Below, piece by piece: positions 18,484-26,130 of a stretch of 51,645 bases of DNA. The stretch lies in the NCBI GenBank assembly GCA_020831885.1, contig JAFIFU010000021.1, positions 1 through 51,645 of the forward strand. Reading direction: 5' to 3'. The notes under the pieces were generated by a model that was given only the letters and a program-made list of their open reading frames with translations, did not search any database and was not told where the DNA came from. The number at the start of each line of letters is the position of its first letter. The stretch's first letter is position 1. Made by a program: the position numbers and the translations under genes. This DNA is from Ectothiorhodospiraceae bacterium. GTDB taxonomy: Bacteria > Pseudomonadota > Gammaproteobacteria > Nitrococcales > Aquisalimonadaceae.

Positions 18484-19598
18484 TGCACGGTGTCACGGGT
18501 GCGACGTCGCCGGTGCCGCGGGGCCTGTGGCGGGATATCCGCAGCATGCTGGTGTTTTCCGCCAAGCGGCTGCTGGCTCTGTTTCTGACAGTGCTGGTGG
18601 GGGTTTATCTGACCATCTATATCGCCAATATGGGCGGCCAGGTGGACGAACTGCGGCTGGTGCAGATCCGTGGCACGGTGGGCGAGGAGGTGCGGGCCGA
18701 CCCCGCGTTCTTTGATCTGCCGGCGGCGGAACGCAATGCGCTGATCGAGGAGCGGGTGCAACTGGAAGTGGAGCGCCTGCGGCTGGACCAACCCTTTCTG
18801 CTCCGCAGCGTCGACTACCTTCAGCAGGCCATCCGGCTGGACCTGGGTCGCGCCGAGCAAATGCACAGCGACAGCGGCTCCCGGCAGGTGTATGACATCA
18901 TCGTGGAGCGCCTGCCCGCCACCCTGCTGCTGTTCGGCACAGCCAATCTGCTGGTGTTTTTTGTCTCCGTGTTTGTCGCCCTGGCCTTGTCACGCCGTTA
19001 TGGCAGCCCTCTGGACCGGGCGGTGATCGCCCTGGCGCCCAGTTCGGCGGCGCCGGCCTGGTTCTACGGCATTTTCCTGATCCTGATCTTCGCCTTCCTG
19101 GTTCCGATGCTTCCGGCCGGGGGCATGGTGCAGGTACCGCCGCCGGAGGGCAGCCTGGCCTACGCTGCCAGCGTACTACGCCACATGGCGCTGCCGGTGC
19201 TGGCCATGTTCCTGGGCAGTATCTTCATCTCGATCTATTCCTGGCGCACCTTCTTCCTCATCCATTCCAGCGAGGATTACGTGGAAATGGCCCGGGTCAA
19301 GGGCTTGTCCTCCGGCCTGATCCAGCGTCGCTACATCCTGCGGCCCACACTCTCGCCCATCATCACCAGCTTCGCGCTGATGCTGATCGGCCTGTGGAGC
19401 GGCGCCATCATCCTGGAGCAGGTGTTCAACTGGCCCGGGCTCGGCACGCTGCTGTTCCAGGCCATCGGCCATCGGGATACACCGGTGATCATCGGTTCGG
19501 TGGTGATCTTCGCCTACCTGCTGGCCATTACCGTGTTTCTGCTGGACATCCTGTATGCGGTGCTGGACCCGCGGGTGCGTATGGAGGCAAATCGATGA
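18483..19598 (+). CDS. OppB/DppB-like ABC importer permease
   Basis: 371 residues. TM1 is at about 20-45, followed by an extended periplasmic loop (about 50-130), then the five-helix BPD_transp_1 core. The coupling loop EDYVEMARVKGLSSGLIQRR (about 262-281) carries the EAA-type motif that contacts the ATPases; the C-terminus LDPRVRMEANR is typical of DppB. Start ATG at 18483 overlaps the binding-protein stop as TGATG and follows GGAGGGGG; its end overlaps the next gene as ATGA. Confidence 0.92.
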   Translation: MHGVTGATSPVPRGLWRDIRSMLVFSAKRLLALFLTVLVGVYLTIYIANMGGQVDELRLVQIRGTVGEEVRADPAFFDLPAAERNALIEERVQLEVERLRLDQPFLLRSVDYLQQAIRLDLGRAEQMHSDSGSRQVYDIIVERLPATLLLFGTANLLVFFVSVFVALALSRRYGSPLDRAVIALAPSSAAPAWFYGIFLILIFAFLVPMLPAGGMVQVPPPEGSLAYAASVLRHMALPVLAMFLGSIFISIYSWRTFFLIHSSEDYVEMARVKGLSSGLIQRRYILRPTLSPIITSFALMLIGLWSGAIILEQVFNWPGLGTLLFQAIGHRDTPVIIGSVVIFAYLLAITVFLLDILYAVLDPRVRMEANR

Positions 19599-20929
19599 GC
19601 GGGCGCTGGGCACAGGGGCTGGCGCAGTTGCGCCGCTACCCGTCGGCCGTGGTGGGCATGGGGCTGATCGCGCTGCTGGTGGCGCTGTCCATCTACACGG
19701 TGTTCGCCATTCCCTACAGCCAGGCGCTGGATCTGTGGCGGGGCGGCGAGGCCTGGCGCATGCATCCGGTCAACGCCCGGCCGGTGTGGGTGGACCGGCT
19801 TGCCGGTGGCGACCTGCCGCGGACCCAGGTCATTGCCAGCGATCCCTCGCTGGTGGTCTCGGAGGCCTTCGAGGGCGGCCGGCAGAAGCGGATCGAGCTG
19901 GCCTTCGATTATGACAGCAGCGCCTTCCCCAGTGAGTTGAACCTGTTCCTGGACGCCCGTTTCGCCGAGCGTGAGCCCTTCGTGCGCATGAGCTGGCATA
20001 CCCCGGACGGCCGCGAGATTCACCTGGGGGGACGGCGGATCACCGGTAAGGACCGGGTTTCCATTTCCCAGGACTGGAACCTGGAGCGGCGCCTGGGGCT
20101 TGTGCCCCACGTGGGGCTCCTGGCGGAACCGGGGAATGGAGAAAGCCCCGTGGTGCACCAGGGGCGGCATGCGCTGGTGCTGGACGCGGTGCTGTTCGAG
20201 GAAGATGCCGAACTGGATGCCAGCCTGGCCGTCTACGGGCGGGTGCACGGGCTGGCGGGCACCGACCACCAGCGGCGGGACCTGATGGTGGCGCTGATGT
20301 GGGGTACACCCATCGCACTGGCCTTCGGTCTTCTGGCGGCGGTGGGCACCACAATCACCACCCTGGTGATCGCCGCCACCGGGGTCTGGTTCGGCGGCTG
20401 GGTGGACGCCACCATCCAGCGCCTGACCGAGGTTAACATCATCCTGCCCCTGCTGCCGATCCTGGTGATGGTGGGGACGCTGTATTCCACCAGCATCTGG
20501 GTCATGCTGGGCGTGGTGATCGCTTTGGGGATCTTCAGTGCCGGCATCAAGATGTACCGGGCCATGCTGCTGCCGATCCGCGAGGCGCCTTACGTGGAAG
20601 CCGCCCGGGCCTACGGAGCCGGCCATGCCCGGATCATTCTGCGCTACATGATCCCGCGTATCCTGCCGGTACTGATCCCCACCTTCGTCACCCTGATCCC
20701 CACCTTCGTGTTCCTGGAGGCCTCGCTGGCCTTGCTGGGGCTGGGGGATCCGGTGCTGCCCACCTGGGGCAAGGTGATGAACGATGCCCAGGCGCAGAGC
20801 GCTTTGTACCACGGCTTCTACTACTGGGTGCTGGCGCCGGCGGCGCTGCTGATGCTCACCGGTCTTGGCTTCGCCATGCTCGGCTTTGCACTGGACCGTG
20901 TGTTCAACCCACGACTGAGGAACCTGTGA
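19595..20929 (+). CDS. OppC/DppC-like ABC importer permease with large periplasmic insertion
   Basis: 444 residues against roughly 300 for a standard DppC. TM1 is at about 15-40; the hallmark GTDxxGRD of the family appears as GTDHQRRDL at about 224-232, just before the permease core. Between them sits some 160 extra residues, beta-rich and soluble (for example QKRIELAFDYDSSAFPSELN and FVRMSWHTPDGREIHLGG), which would lie in the periplasm facing the binding protein. The EAA loop is EAPYVEAARAYGAGHARII. Overlaps both neighbours by 4 and 1 bases. The insertion may dock the unusual binding protein. Confidence 0.9.
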   Translation: MSGRWAQGLAQLRRYPSAVVGMGLIALLVALSIYTVFAIPYSQALDLWRGGEAWRMHPVNARPVWVDRLAGGDLPRTQVIASDPSLVVSEAFEGGRQKRIELAFDYDSSAFPSELNLFLDARFAEREPFVRMSWHTPDGREIHLGGRRITGKDRVSISQDWNLERRLGLVPHVGLLAEPGNGESPVVHQGRHALVLDAVLFEEDAELDASLAVYGRVHGLAGTDHQRRDLMVALMWGTPIALAFGLLAAVGTTITTLVIAATGVWFGGWVDATIQRLTEVNIILPLLPILVMVGTLYSTSIWVMLGVVIALGIFSAGIKMYRAMLLPIREAPYVEAARAYGAGHARIILRYMIPRILPVLIPTFVTLIPTFVFLEASLALLGLGDPVLPTWGKVMNDAQAQSALYHGFYYWVLAPAALLMLTGLGFAMLGFALDRVFNPRLRNL

Positions 20930-21903
20930 TGGCCCGGGACACGCTGCTGCAGGTGAAGGATCTCAGCGTGCATTACCGCACCGAGCGGGGCGCCGTGCGT
21001 GCCGTGGACGGCGTGAGCTTCGACGTGCGCAGGAATGAGGCCTTGGTGGTGCTGGGTGAATCCGGCTGCGGCAAGAGTTCCCTGGCCAAGACCCTGTTAC
21101 GGGTGCTGCCGCGCAACGTGGCCCACGTGGGTGGGGAGGTGCTGCTGGGCGGCGAGAACATCATGGCCTGGCCGGAGGAACGCTTCCGTCGCGAGGTCCG
21201 CTGGCTGCGCATCTCCATGGTGATGCAGGCGGCGATGAACGCGCTGAACCCGGTGGTGCGGGTGGGTGAACAGGTGGCGGAACCGTTGCGCGTACACCGC
21301 GGGCTGGGCAGAGCACAGGCCACGGAGCGGGCGGCCGAGGTGTTCAACCTGGTGGGGCTTTCACCCGATTTCCTGCAGCGCTATCCCTTCGAGCTCTCCG
21401 GCGGCATGCGTCAGCGTGCGGTGCTGGCCATGGCGCTGATCACCGAGCCGGAGCTGGTGATCATGGATGAGCCCACCTCGGCGCTGGACGTGCTGACCCA
21501 GGCCAGCATCATGAACGTGCTCAAGCGGATCAAGGCGGAGCTGGGCACCAGCTTCATCCTGATCACCCACGATGTGGCAACGTCCAGCGAGATCGCCGAC
21601 CGGGTGGCGCTGATGTATGCGGGACAGATCAGCGAGGTGGCCAGCGCGGTGGATTTCTTCCATCAGCCGGCGCACCCCTATTCCAAGTTGCTGATGGACA
21701 GTGTGCCGCGCCTGCGTCAGTCGGGGCGGCCGGTGCACATCCCGGGGGAGCCCCCCAACCTGATCCACCCGCCGTCGGGCTGTCGCTTCGCGGAACGCTG
21801 CCCTGCGCGTTTCGGACGCTGCCGTCAGGATCCGCCGGTCTTCGAACTGCCCAACCGGCGGCAGGTGCGCTGCTGGTTGTATGAAGGCGGAGGTGGGCGA
21901 TGA
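20929..21903 (+). CDS. DppD/OppD-like ABC importer ATPase
   Basis: 324 residues. Walker A GESGCGKSS (about 42-50), signature LSGGMRQRAVLAMAL, Walker B LVIMDEPTSALD and the H-loop in LITHD are all intact. The C-terminal oligopeptide extension contains the four-cysteine-type segment GCRFAERCPARFGRC ending in CWLY, typical of Opp/Dpp ATPases. ATG at 20929 overlaps the preceding stop as TGATG; the end overlaps the next gene as ATGA. Pairs with the following ATPase as a heterodimer. Confidence 0.94.
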   Translation: MARDTLLQVKDLSVHYRTERGAVRAVDGVSFDVRRNEALVVLGESGCGKSSLAKTLLRVLPRNVAHVGGEVLLGGENIMAWPEERFRREVRWLRISMVMQAAMNALNPVVRVGEQVAEPLRVHRGLGRAQATERAAEVFNLVGLSPDFLQRYPFELSGGMRQRAVLAMALITEPELVIMDEPTSALDVLTQASIMNVLKRIKAELGTSFILITHDVATSSEIADRVALMYAGQISEVASAVDFFHQPAHPYSKLLMDSVPRLRQSGRPVHIPGEPPNLIHPPSGCRFAERCPARFGRCRQDPPVFELPNRRQVRCWLYEGGGGR

Positions 21904-22910
21904 CTGCGATGCAGGCGGACCGGATGACCGGGGAAGACGTGCTTCTATCCGTGCAGGACCTGCAGGTGTGGTTCGAGCTGCGCCAATGGGGGTTCCTGCG
22001 CGTGGGATCGGTGCGCGCCGTGGACGGGATCACCCTGGACCTCAGGCGGGGCGAGGCCGTGGCCTTTGTGGGCGAATCCGGTTGCGGCAAGAGCTCGCTG
22101 GCGAAAACGCTTCTCGGACTGCACCGTCCCACCCGGGGCCAGGTGGTGTTCGATGGCCAGTCCCTGGGTGCACTGGACCGGGCCGGGCTCAAGGACTACC
22201 GCGCACGGGTGGGGTATGTCCAGCAGGATCCCTACGGCGCGCTGCCGCCGTTCATGGACGTCCGCCGCTTGCTGCACGAGCCGCTGATCATCCACGGCAT
22301 ACGCGATCGGGCCGAACGGGAGCGGCGCGTGCACCAGGTACTTGAGGAGGTGCGTCTGACGCCGCCGGCGGAGTACCTGGGCAAGTTTCCCCACCAGTTG
22401 AGCGGTGGCCAGCAGCAGCGGGTTGTCATCGCCCGTGCACTGATTCTGAACCCCCAGCTCATCATCGCCGACGAACCGGTGTCCATGCTGGACGCCTCGG
22501 TGCGGGTGGAGGTCCTCAATCTGTTGCGCCGTATCCAGCAGGAGCACAACCTGACCCTGGCCTTCATTACCCATGACCTGTCCACGGTGCGCCACTACGC
22601 GGAGCGTATTTTCGTCATGTATGCCGGTCGTGTGGTGGAGCAGGCCCAGGTGGATGCGCTGCTGGATCACCCGCAGCACCCCTACACCCAGGCGCTGCTG
22701 GCCGCGCTCTCGGATCCGGATGCGGCCAATGCCCGCCGGCAGGCGGAGATCCCCCCCGGCGAGCCACCCAGCCTGATCAATCCGCCGGCCGGTTGCCGCT
22801 TTCATCCCCGTTGTCCCCGGGTCATGGCCGGGATCTGCGATGTGGACGAGCCCCCGGACTTCGAACCGCGCTCCGGGCACCGCTCCGCCTGCTGGCTGCA
22901 CCGTCACTAA
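21900..22910 (+). CDS. DppF/OppF-like ABC importer ATPase
   Basis: 336 residues. Walker A GESGCGKSS, signature LSGGQQQRVVIARAL, Walker B LIIADEPVSMLD and H-loop FITHD are present, followed by the Opp-type C-terminal cysteine cluster GCRFHPRCPRVMAGIC and CWLH. The final TAA (22908-22910) is part of the left arm of the palindrome at 22907-23081. Last gene of the importer operon. Confidence 0.94.
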   Translation: MTAMQADRMTGEDVLLSVQDLQVWFELRQWGFLRVGSVRAVDGITLDLRRGEAVAFVGESGCGKSSLAKTLLGLHRPTRGQVVFDGQSLGALDRAGLKDYRARVGYVQQDPYGALPPFMDVRRLLHEPLIIHGIRDRAERERRVHQVLEEVRLTPPAEYLGKFPHQLSGGQQQRVVIARALILNPQLIIADEPVSMLDASVRVEVLNLLRRIQQEHNLTLAFITHDLSTVRHYAERIFVMYAGRVVEQAQVDALLDHPQHPYTQALLAALSDPDAANARRQAEIPPGEPPSLINPPAGCRFHPRCPRVMAGICDVDEPPDFEPRSGHRSACWLHRH

Positions 22911-23081
22911 CCTTTCAGGAGGTAAAGCCATGGTTCAGCGTCGCTGTGCGGTTTGCCGCCAAGGCGTGAGAGCGCCGGCGTGGTCATTCCACGTCAAGCG
23001 AGCGAAACGCAGGCGGCGAGCCGCACAGCGGCGCCCAGCGGGGAAACCACTGAAACATGGCTTTACCTCCTGAAAGGTTAG
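22907..23081. repeat. Nested palindromic element with 26-bp perfect arms
   Basis: Bases 22907-22932 are the exact reverse complement of 23056-23081. A further inverted pair, CGCTGTGCGG with a GCCGCC box (22942-22960), matches 23012-23030, and a central small stem CGTGG-TCATT-CCACG sits at 22979-22993. Each 26-bp arm contains an AGGAGG ribosome site seven bases before an inward-facing ATG. The left arm includes the stop codon of the upstream ATPase. It may be a MITE or other mobile palindrome, and in RNA would fold into a long stem. Confidence 0.85.
22930..23073 (+). CDS. Possible 47-residue basic peptide inside palindrome
   Basis: An ATG with an ideal AGGAGG-7-base ribosome site opens a 47-codon frame beginning MVQRRCAVCRQG and ending LKHGFTS, very rich in Arg and Lys. 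It lies wholly within the palindrome at 22907-23081 and ends in the right arm. The opposite arm opens a 24-codon frame (23059 to 22985, minus). I know of no homologue; the frame may be a by-product of the repeat. Confidence 0.25.
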   Translation: MVQRRCAVCRQGVRAPAWSFHVKRAKRRRRAAQRRPAGKPLKHGFTS

Positions 23082-23083
23082 TA

Positions 23084-23266
23084 ATGGTCCTGCTGCTGTC
23101 CGGTATCGCGCTGGCGGTGACCGGGCTCGCCGTATTGCTGGCGCAAACCGTGGGCTGGCTGCCGCCGGGGTTGGCGGTTTCCCTGCTGGCACTGGCGGCG
23201 GTGTTCATGGGTACCGCGCTGCTGGTCGGCGGCGCGATACGCATCGGGCGGCGACCGCCGGGATAG
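23084..23266 (+). CDS. Small two-helix membrane protein
   Basis: 60 residues with two hydrophobic helices (about 1-22 and 26-50) and a basic C-terminus (RIGRRPPG). ATG at 23084 follows AAAGG at 6 bases, part of which lies in the palindrome's right arm; an in-frame ATG at 23057 inside the arm would add MALPPERLV but has no ribosome site. No recognised family. Located just after the importer operon and 148 bases before the TetR gene. Confidence 0.55.
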   Translation: MVLLLSGIALAVTGLAVLLAQTVGWLPPGLAVSLLALAAVFMGTALLVGGAIRIGRRPPG

Positions 23267-23388
23267 CCGGACCGGTGCACGTGCCACCGCTTGCCGTCCG
23301 GCGGCAAACGGCCCGCGGATCACCTCTGCATCAGATGCGTCATCCCGACGGACGTTGACCTTTCCCGGAACCCCTGTTCTACTAAGAA

Positions 23389-23404
23389 TTGAATTCCAAT
23401 TCAA
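23389..23404. promoter_or_regulatory. Palindromic operator upstream of tetR-aidB
   Basis: TTGAATT-CC-AATTCAA is a perfect 16-bp dyad, 10 bases before the TetR ATG. It sits in a short AT-rich stretch that is unlike the GC-rich surroundings and that probably contains the promoter. Autoregulation by the adjacent TetR protein is the obvious inference. Confidence 0.65.
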
Positions 23405-23414
23405 AATTTAATTC

Positions 23415-24047
23415 ATGGCCTACCGTAGAACGGAACGCATGGCCGCACGCATGGCCGACAAGCGCGACCGCATTGTGCGTGCCGCCAGGGAACTCATTGC
23501 CCAGGGAGGCTTCCGTGCGGCCCAGATGGCTGCCGTGGCGGAGGGTGCCGGTGTGTCCACGGGCAGCATCTACAGCTATTTCCCGTCCAAGGCCGAGCTG
23601 TTCACCGAGGTCTTCCGTCGGGTTGTGGATCGCGAGGTGGTGGTGATCCGGGAAAATCTGGGGCGGCCCGGTCCGGCCCGTGAGCGGCTGCGGCACGCGG
23701 TGGCGGATTTCGCGCGTCGCGCCCACATGCGTCCGCGCCTGGCCCATGCCCTGATCGCGGAACCGGTGGATCCGGCGGTGGAATCCGAGCGTCTGCGTTA
23801 TCGCCAGGCCTATGCTCGGGCATTCGAGGATCTGCTGCGGAAAGGCGTGCACAGCGGTGAGCTGCCGCCCCAGGATCCGCGGGTGGGCGCGGCTTTTCTG
23901 GTGGGCGGGCTGGCGGAGGTGCTGGTGGGCCCCCTGGCCCCGGAGCGGCCGATGACCGAGGCCGCGGCGCGGGAATTGAATGAGCAACTGATCCGTTATT
24001 GCATCGACAGTATCTGTAAGGGAGGAGACCCCGATGAGCGCGCGTGA
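23415..24047 (+). CDS. TetR-family regulator of the aidB-like gene
   Basis: 210 residues. Helix-turn-helix at about 20-65 (IVRAARELIAQGGFRAAQM then GVSTGSIYSYFPSKAELF), then a helical effector domain. It overlaps the acyl-CoA dehydrogenase gene by 14 bases, so both proteins come from one message, and a perfect palindrome lies immediately upstream. A repressor sensing a CoA thioester or fatty acid would fit, but ligand is unknown. Confidence 0.9.
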   Translation: MAYRRTERMAARMADKRDRIVRAARELIAQGGFRAAQMAAVAEGAGVSTGSIYSYFPSKAELFTEVFRRVVDREVVVIRENLGRPGPARERLRHAVADFARRAHMRPRLAHALIAEPVDPAVESERLRYRQAYARAFEDLLRKGVHSGELPPQDPRVGAAFLVGGLAEVLVGPLAPERPMTEAAARELNEQLIRYCIDSICKGGDPDERA

Positions 24048-25698
24048 CCCGATTTCCAACCTCCCCACCCACGCGGTGGAAAACCAGCCGGAACCGCTGG
24101 GCGACTACAATGCTTTCTCCACCGATCCTGCTCTCATGGAGGGGGTCCGTCGCGAGGGGCCGGCCTGGGTGGCCGAGCGCTGCGAGACCCTGGGGCGCCG
24201 GCTCGGGAGCCGTGAGTATCAGGAGCTGGGCTTCCAGGCGAACGAGTATCCGCCGCGGCTGAAGAACTTCGACCGCTACGGCCGGCGTATCGATGAGGTG
24301 GAGTTCCACCCGGCCTACCACGCCTTCATGCGTCTGGCCATCGAGAACGACTGGCATTCCGTGGCCTGGAAGGAAGAGGGCAAAGGCGGGCATGTGGCGC
24401 ACATTGCCGGCATGTATCTGTTGACCCAGCCGGAGCAGGGTTACTGCTGCCCCATCACCATGACCCATGCCGTGGTGCCCGCGCTGCGGCACCAGCCCGA
24501 GTTGGCGGCGGAATGGGAGCCGCGCATCCTGGCATCGGCATACGATGGCCGCTGCGTGCCGGCGACGGAGAAGCCGGGGGTGACCTTCGGCATGGCCATG
24601 ACCGAGAAGCAGGGCGGTTCCGACGTGCGGGCCAATACCACAGTGGCGAAGCCGCTGGCCGCGGGCGGGCCGGGGGAGGAATACGAACTCACGGGGCATA
24701 AATGGTTCTGCTCCGCGCCCATGTCCGATGCTTTCCTGACCCTGGCCCAGGCGCCCGGGGGGCTCTCCTGTTTCCTGGTGCCGCGCTGGCGCCCGGACGG
24801 CAGCCGCAACCCGTTTTTCATCCAGCGCCTGAAGGACAAGCTGGGCAACCGTTCCAACGCCTCCAGCGAGATCGAGTACAGCGGCACCTGGGCGCAGATG
24901 GTGGGCGAGGAAGGCCGTGGCGTCCGGACCATCATCGAGATGGTGCAGCAGACGCGCCTGGACGCGGCAACCGCGCCTCCGGGCATGATGCGCCAGGCCC
25001 TGGTGCAGGTTCTGCATCATGTGCGCCAGCGCAAGGCTTTCGGCAAGTATCTGATCGACCAGCCGCTGATGCGCAACGTGCTGGCGGACATGACCGTGGA
25101 GACGGAAGCCGCGGTGGCGCTGGTGCTGCGCGTGGCGCGCGCCATGGACGAGGGCTTCAGTGACCCGCAGGCCCGTGCCTTCGGTCGCCTGGCCACGGCC
25201 GTGACCAAGTACTGGACCAACAAGCGCACGCCGCAGTTCATCTACGAGGCCATGGAGAGTCTGGGCGGGATCGGCTACGTGGAGGAGAACATCCTGCCGC
25301 GGTTGTTCCGGGAGTCGCCCCTGAACAGCATCTGGGAAGGCTCGGGTAACGTGATCTGCCTGGATGTGTTGCGGGCCATGCAGAAGGAGCCGGAGAGTGC
25401 GCAGGTGTTCCTTGCAGAGTTGGAGTCGGCCCGGGGCGCGGACGCGCGGCTGGACGCGGCCATCGACCAGTTGAAACAGGAGCTCTCGGATACCACGGAC
25501 ATGGAGTTGCGGGCGCGCCGGGTGACAGAGCGCATGGCGCTGTGCCTGCAGGGCAGCCTGCTGGTGCGCCACGCACCGGCGGCAGTGGCGGATGCCTTCT
25601 GCGCCACCCGTCTGGCGGGGGACTGGGGCATGAACTACGGCACCCTGCCCCGAGGCGCTGATCTGGGCGCCATCCTGACACGGGCCTGGCCGGTTTGA
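24034..25698 (+). CDS. aidB: AidB-like acyl-CoA dehydrogenase
   Basis: 554 residues, the length of AidB (about 540) and longer than ordinary acyl-CoA dehydrogenases. Flavin-binding segments MAMTEKQGGSDVRANTT and TGHKWFCSAPMSDAFL, the RQKAFG motif, and SIWEGSGNVICLDVLRAM with the expected catalytic Glu (E435) are present. E. coli AidB is an alkylation-response FAD protein that binds DNA; other members act as isovaleryl-type dehydrogenases. AAGGGAGGAG precedes the ATG, which overlaps the tetR 3' end. Placement beside a TetR rather than Ada suggests different regulation from E. coli. Confidence 0.88.
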   Translation: MSARDPISNLPTHAVENQPEPLGDYNAFSTDPALMEGVRREGPAWVAERCETLGRRLGSREYQELGFQANEYPPRLKNFDRYGRRIDEVEFHPAYHAFMRLAIENDWHSVAWKEEGKGGHVAHIAGMYLLTQPEQGYCCPITMTHAVVPALRHQPELAAEWEPRILASAYDGRCVPATEKPGVTFGMAMTEKQGGSDVRANTTVAKPLAAGGPGEEYELTGHKWFCSAPMSDAFLTLAQAPGGLSCFLVPRWRPDGSRNPFFIQRLKDKLGNRSNASSEIEYSGTWAQMVGEEGRGVRTIIEMVQQTRLDAATAPPGMMRQALVQVLHHVRQRKAFGKYLIDQPLMRNVLADMTVETEAAVALVLRVARAMDEGFSDPQARAFGRLATAVTKYWTNKRTPQFIYEAMESLGGIGYVEENILPRLFRESPLNSIWEGSGNVICLDVLRAMQKEPESAQVFLAELESARGADARLDAAIDQLKQELSDTTDMELRARRVTERMALCLQGSLLVRHAPAAVADAFCATRLAGDWGMNYGTLPRGADLGAILTRAWPV

Positions 25699-25711
25699 AT
25701 GGGGATGTTCG

Positions 25712-26029
25712 GGGGCTTCGAGTTGACCGGGAAGCGGGGGAGACCGCCGCGGACACGCATGAATACATCCCTGTAGCTTGTCGGCGGCGTCCATGCCGCC
25801 GACAGTCCGCGACGGTCTCCCCCGCTTCCCGGCCAGCCGCGGTGGCTGATCGGAGGGCGCTTCCATGGTTTCGGCGCCGTCAGCACAAGCGCCTACCAAC
25901 GGTGGAGGCCGGTGCCGAGGGGCGCGAGCCCGGACTGTCGGCGAGAGGGACCTCGCCGACAAGCCTACAGGGACGTATTCACGGCGTGTCCGGGCTCGCG
26001 CCCCTCGGCGGCGGCCGGCTCGAAGCCCC
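25712..26029. repeat. Compound intergenic repeat: two inverted palindromic units
   Basis: Two related units lie head to head. Unit 1 has 20-bp arms 25727-25746 and 25813-25832 (CCGGGAAGCGGGGGAGACCG and its complement). Unit 2 has 19-bp arms 25916-25934 and 25989-26007 (CGAGGGGCGCGAGCCCGGA and complement). Their loops are near-identical in opposite orientation, sharing GACACGC, GAATACNTCCCTGTAG, CTTGTCGGCG and CCGACAGTCC. An outer 11-bp pair, GGGGCTTCGAG (25712-25722) and CTCGAAGCCCC (26019-26029), brackets the whole. It fills most of the gap between aidB and the alcohol dehydrogenase; no gene is seen. Confidence 0.85.
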
Positions 26030-26130
26030 GGTGATTTCCGCGGCTGACCCGGTTCCGGTCCACGCGATGACTTTGGTCCGCTATCCTGTTCCCAAGTGAT
26101 CAACACGGGTTCAAGGGGATGACGGACACC

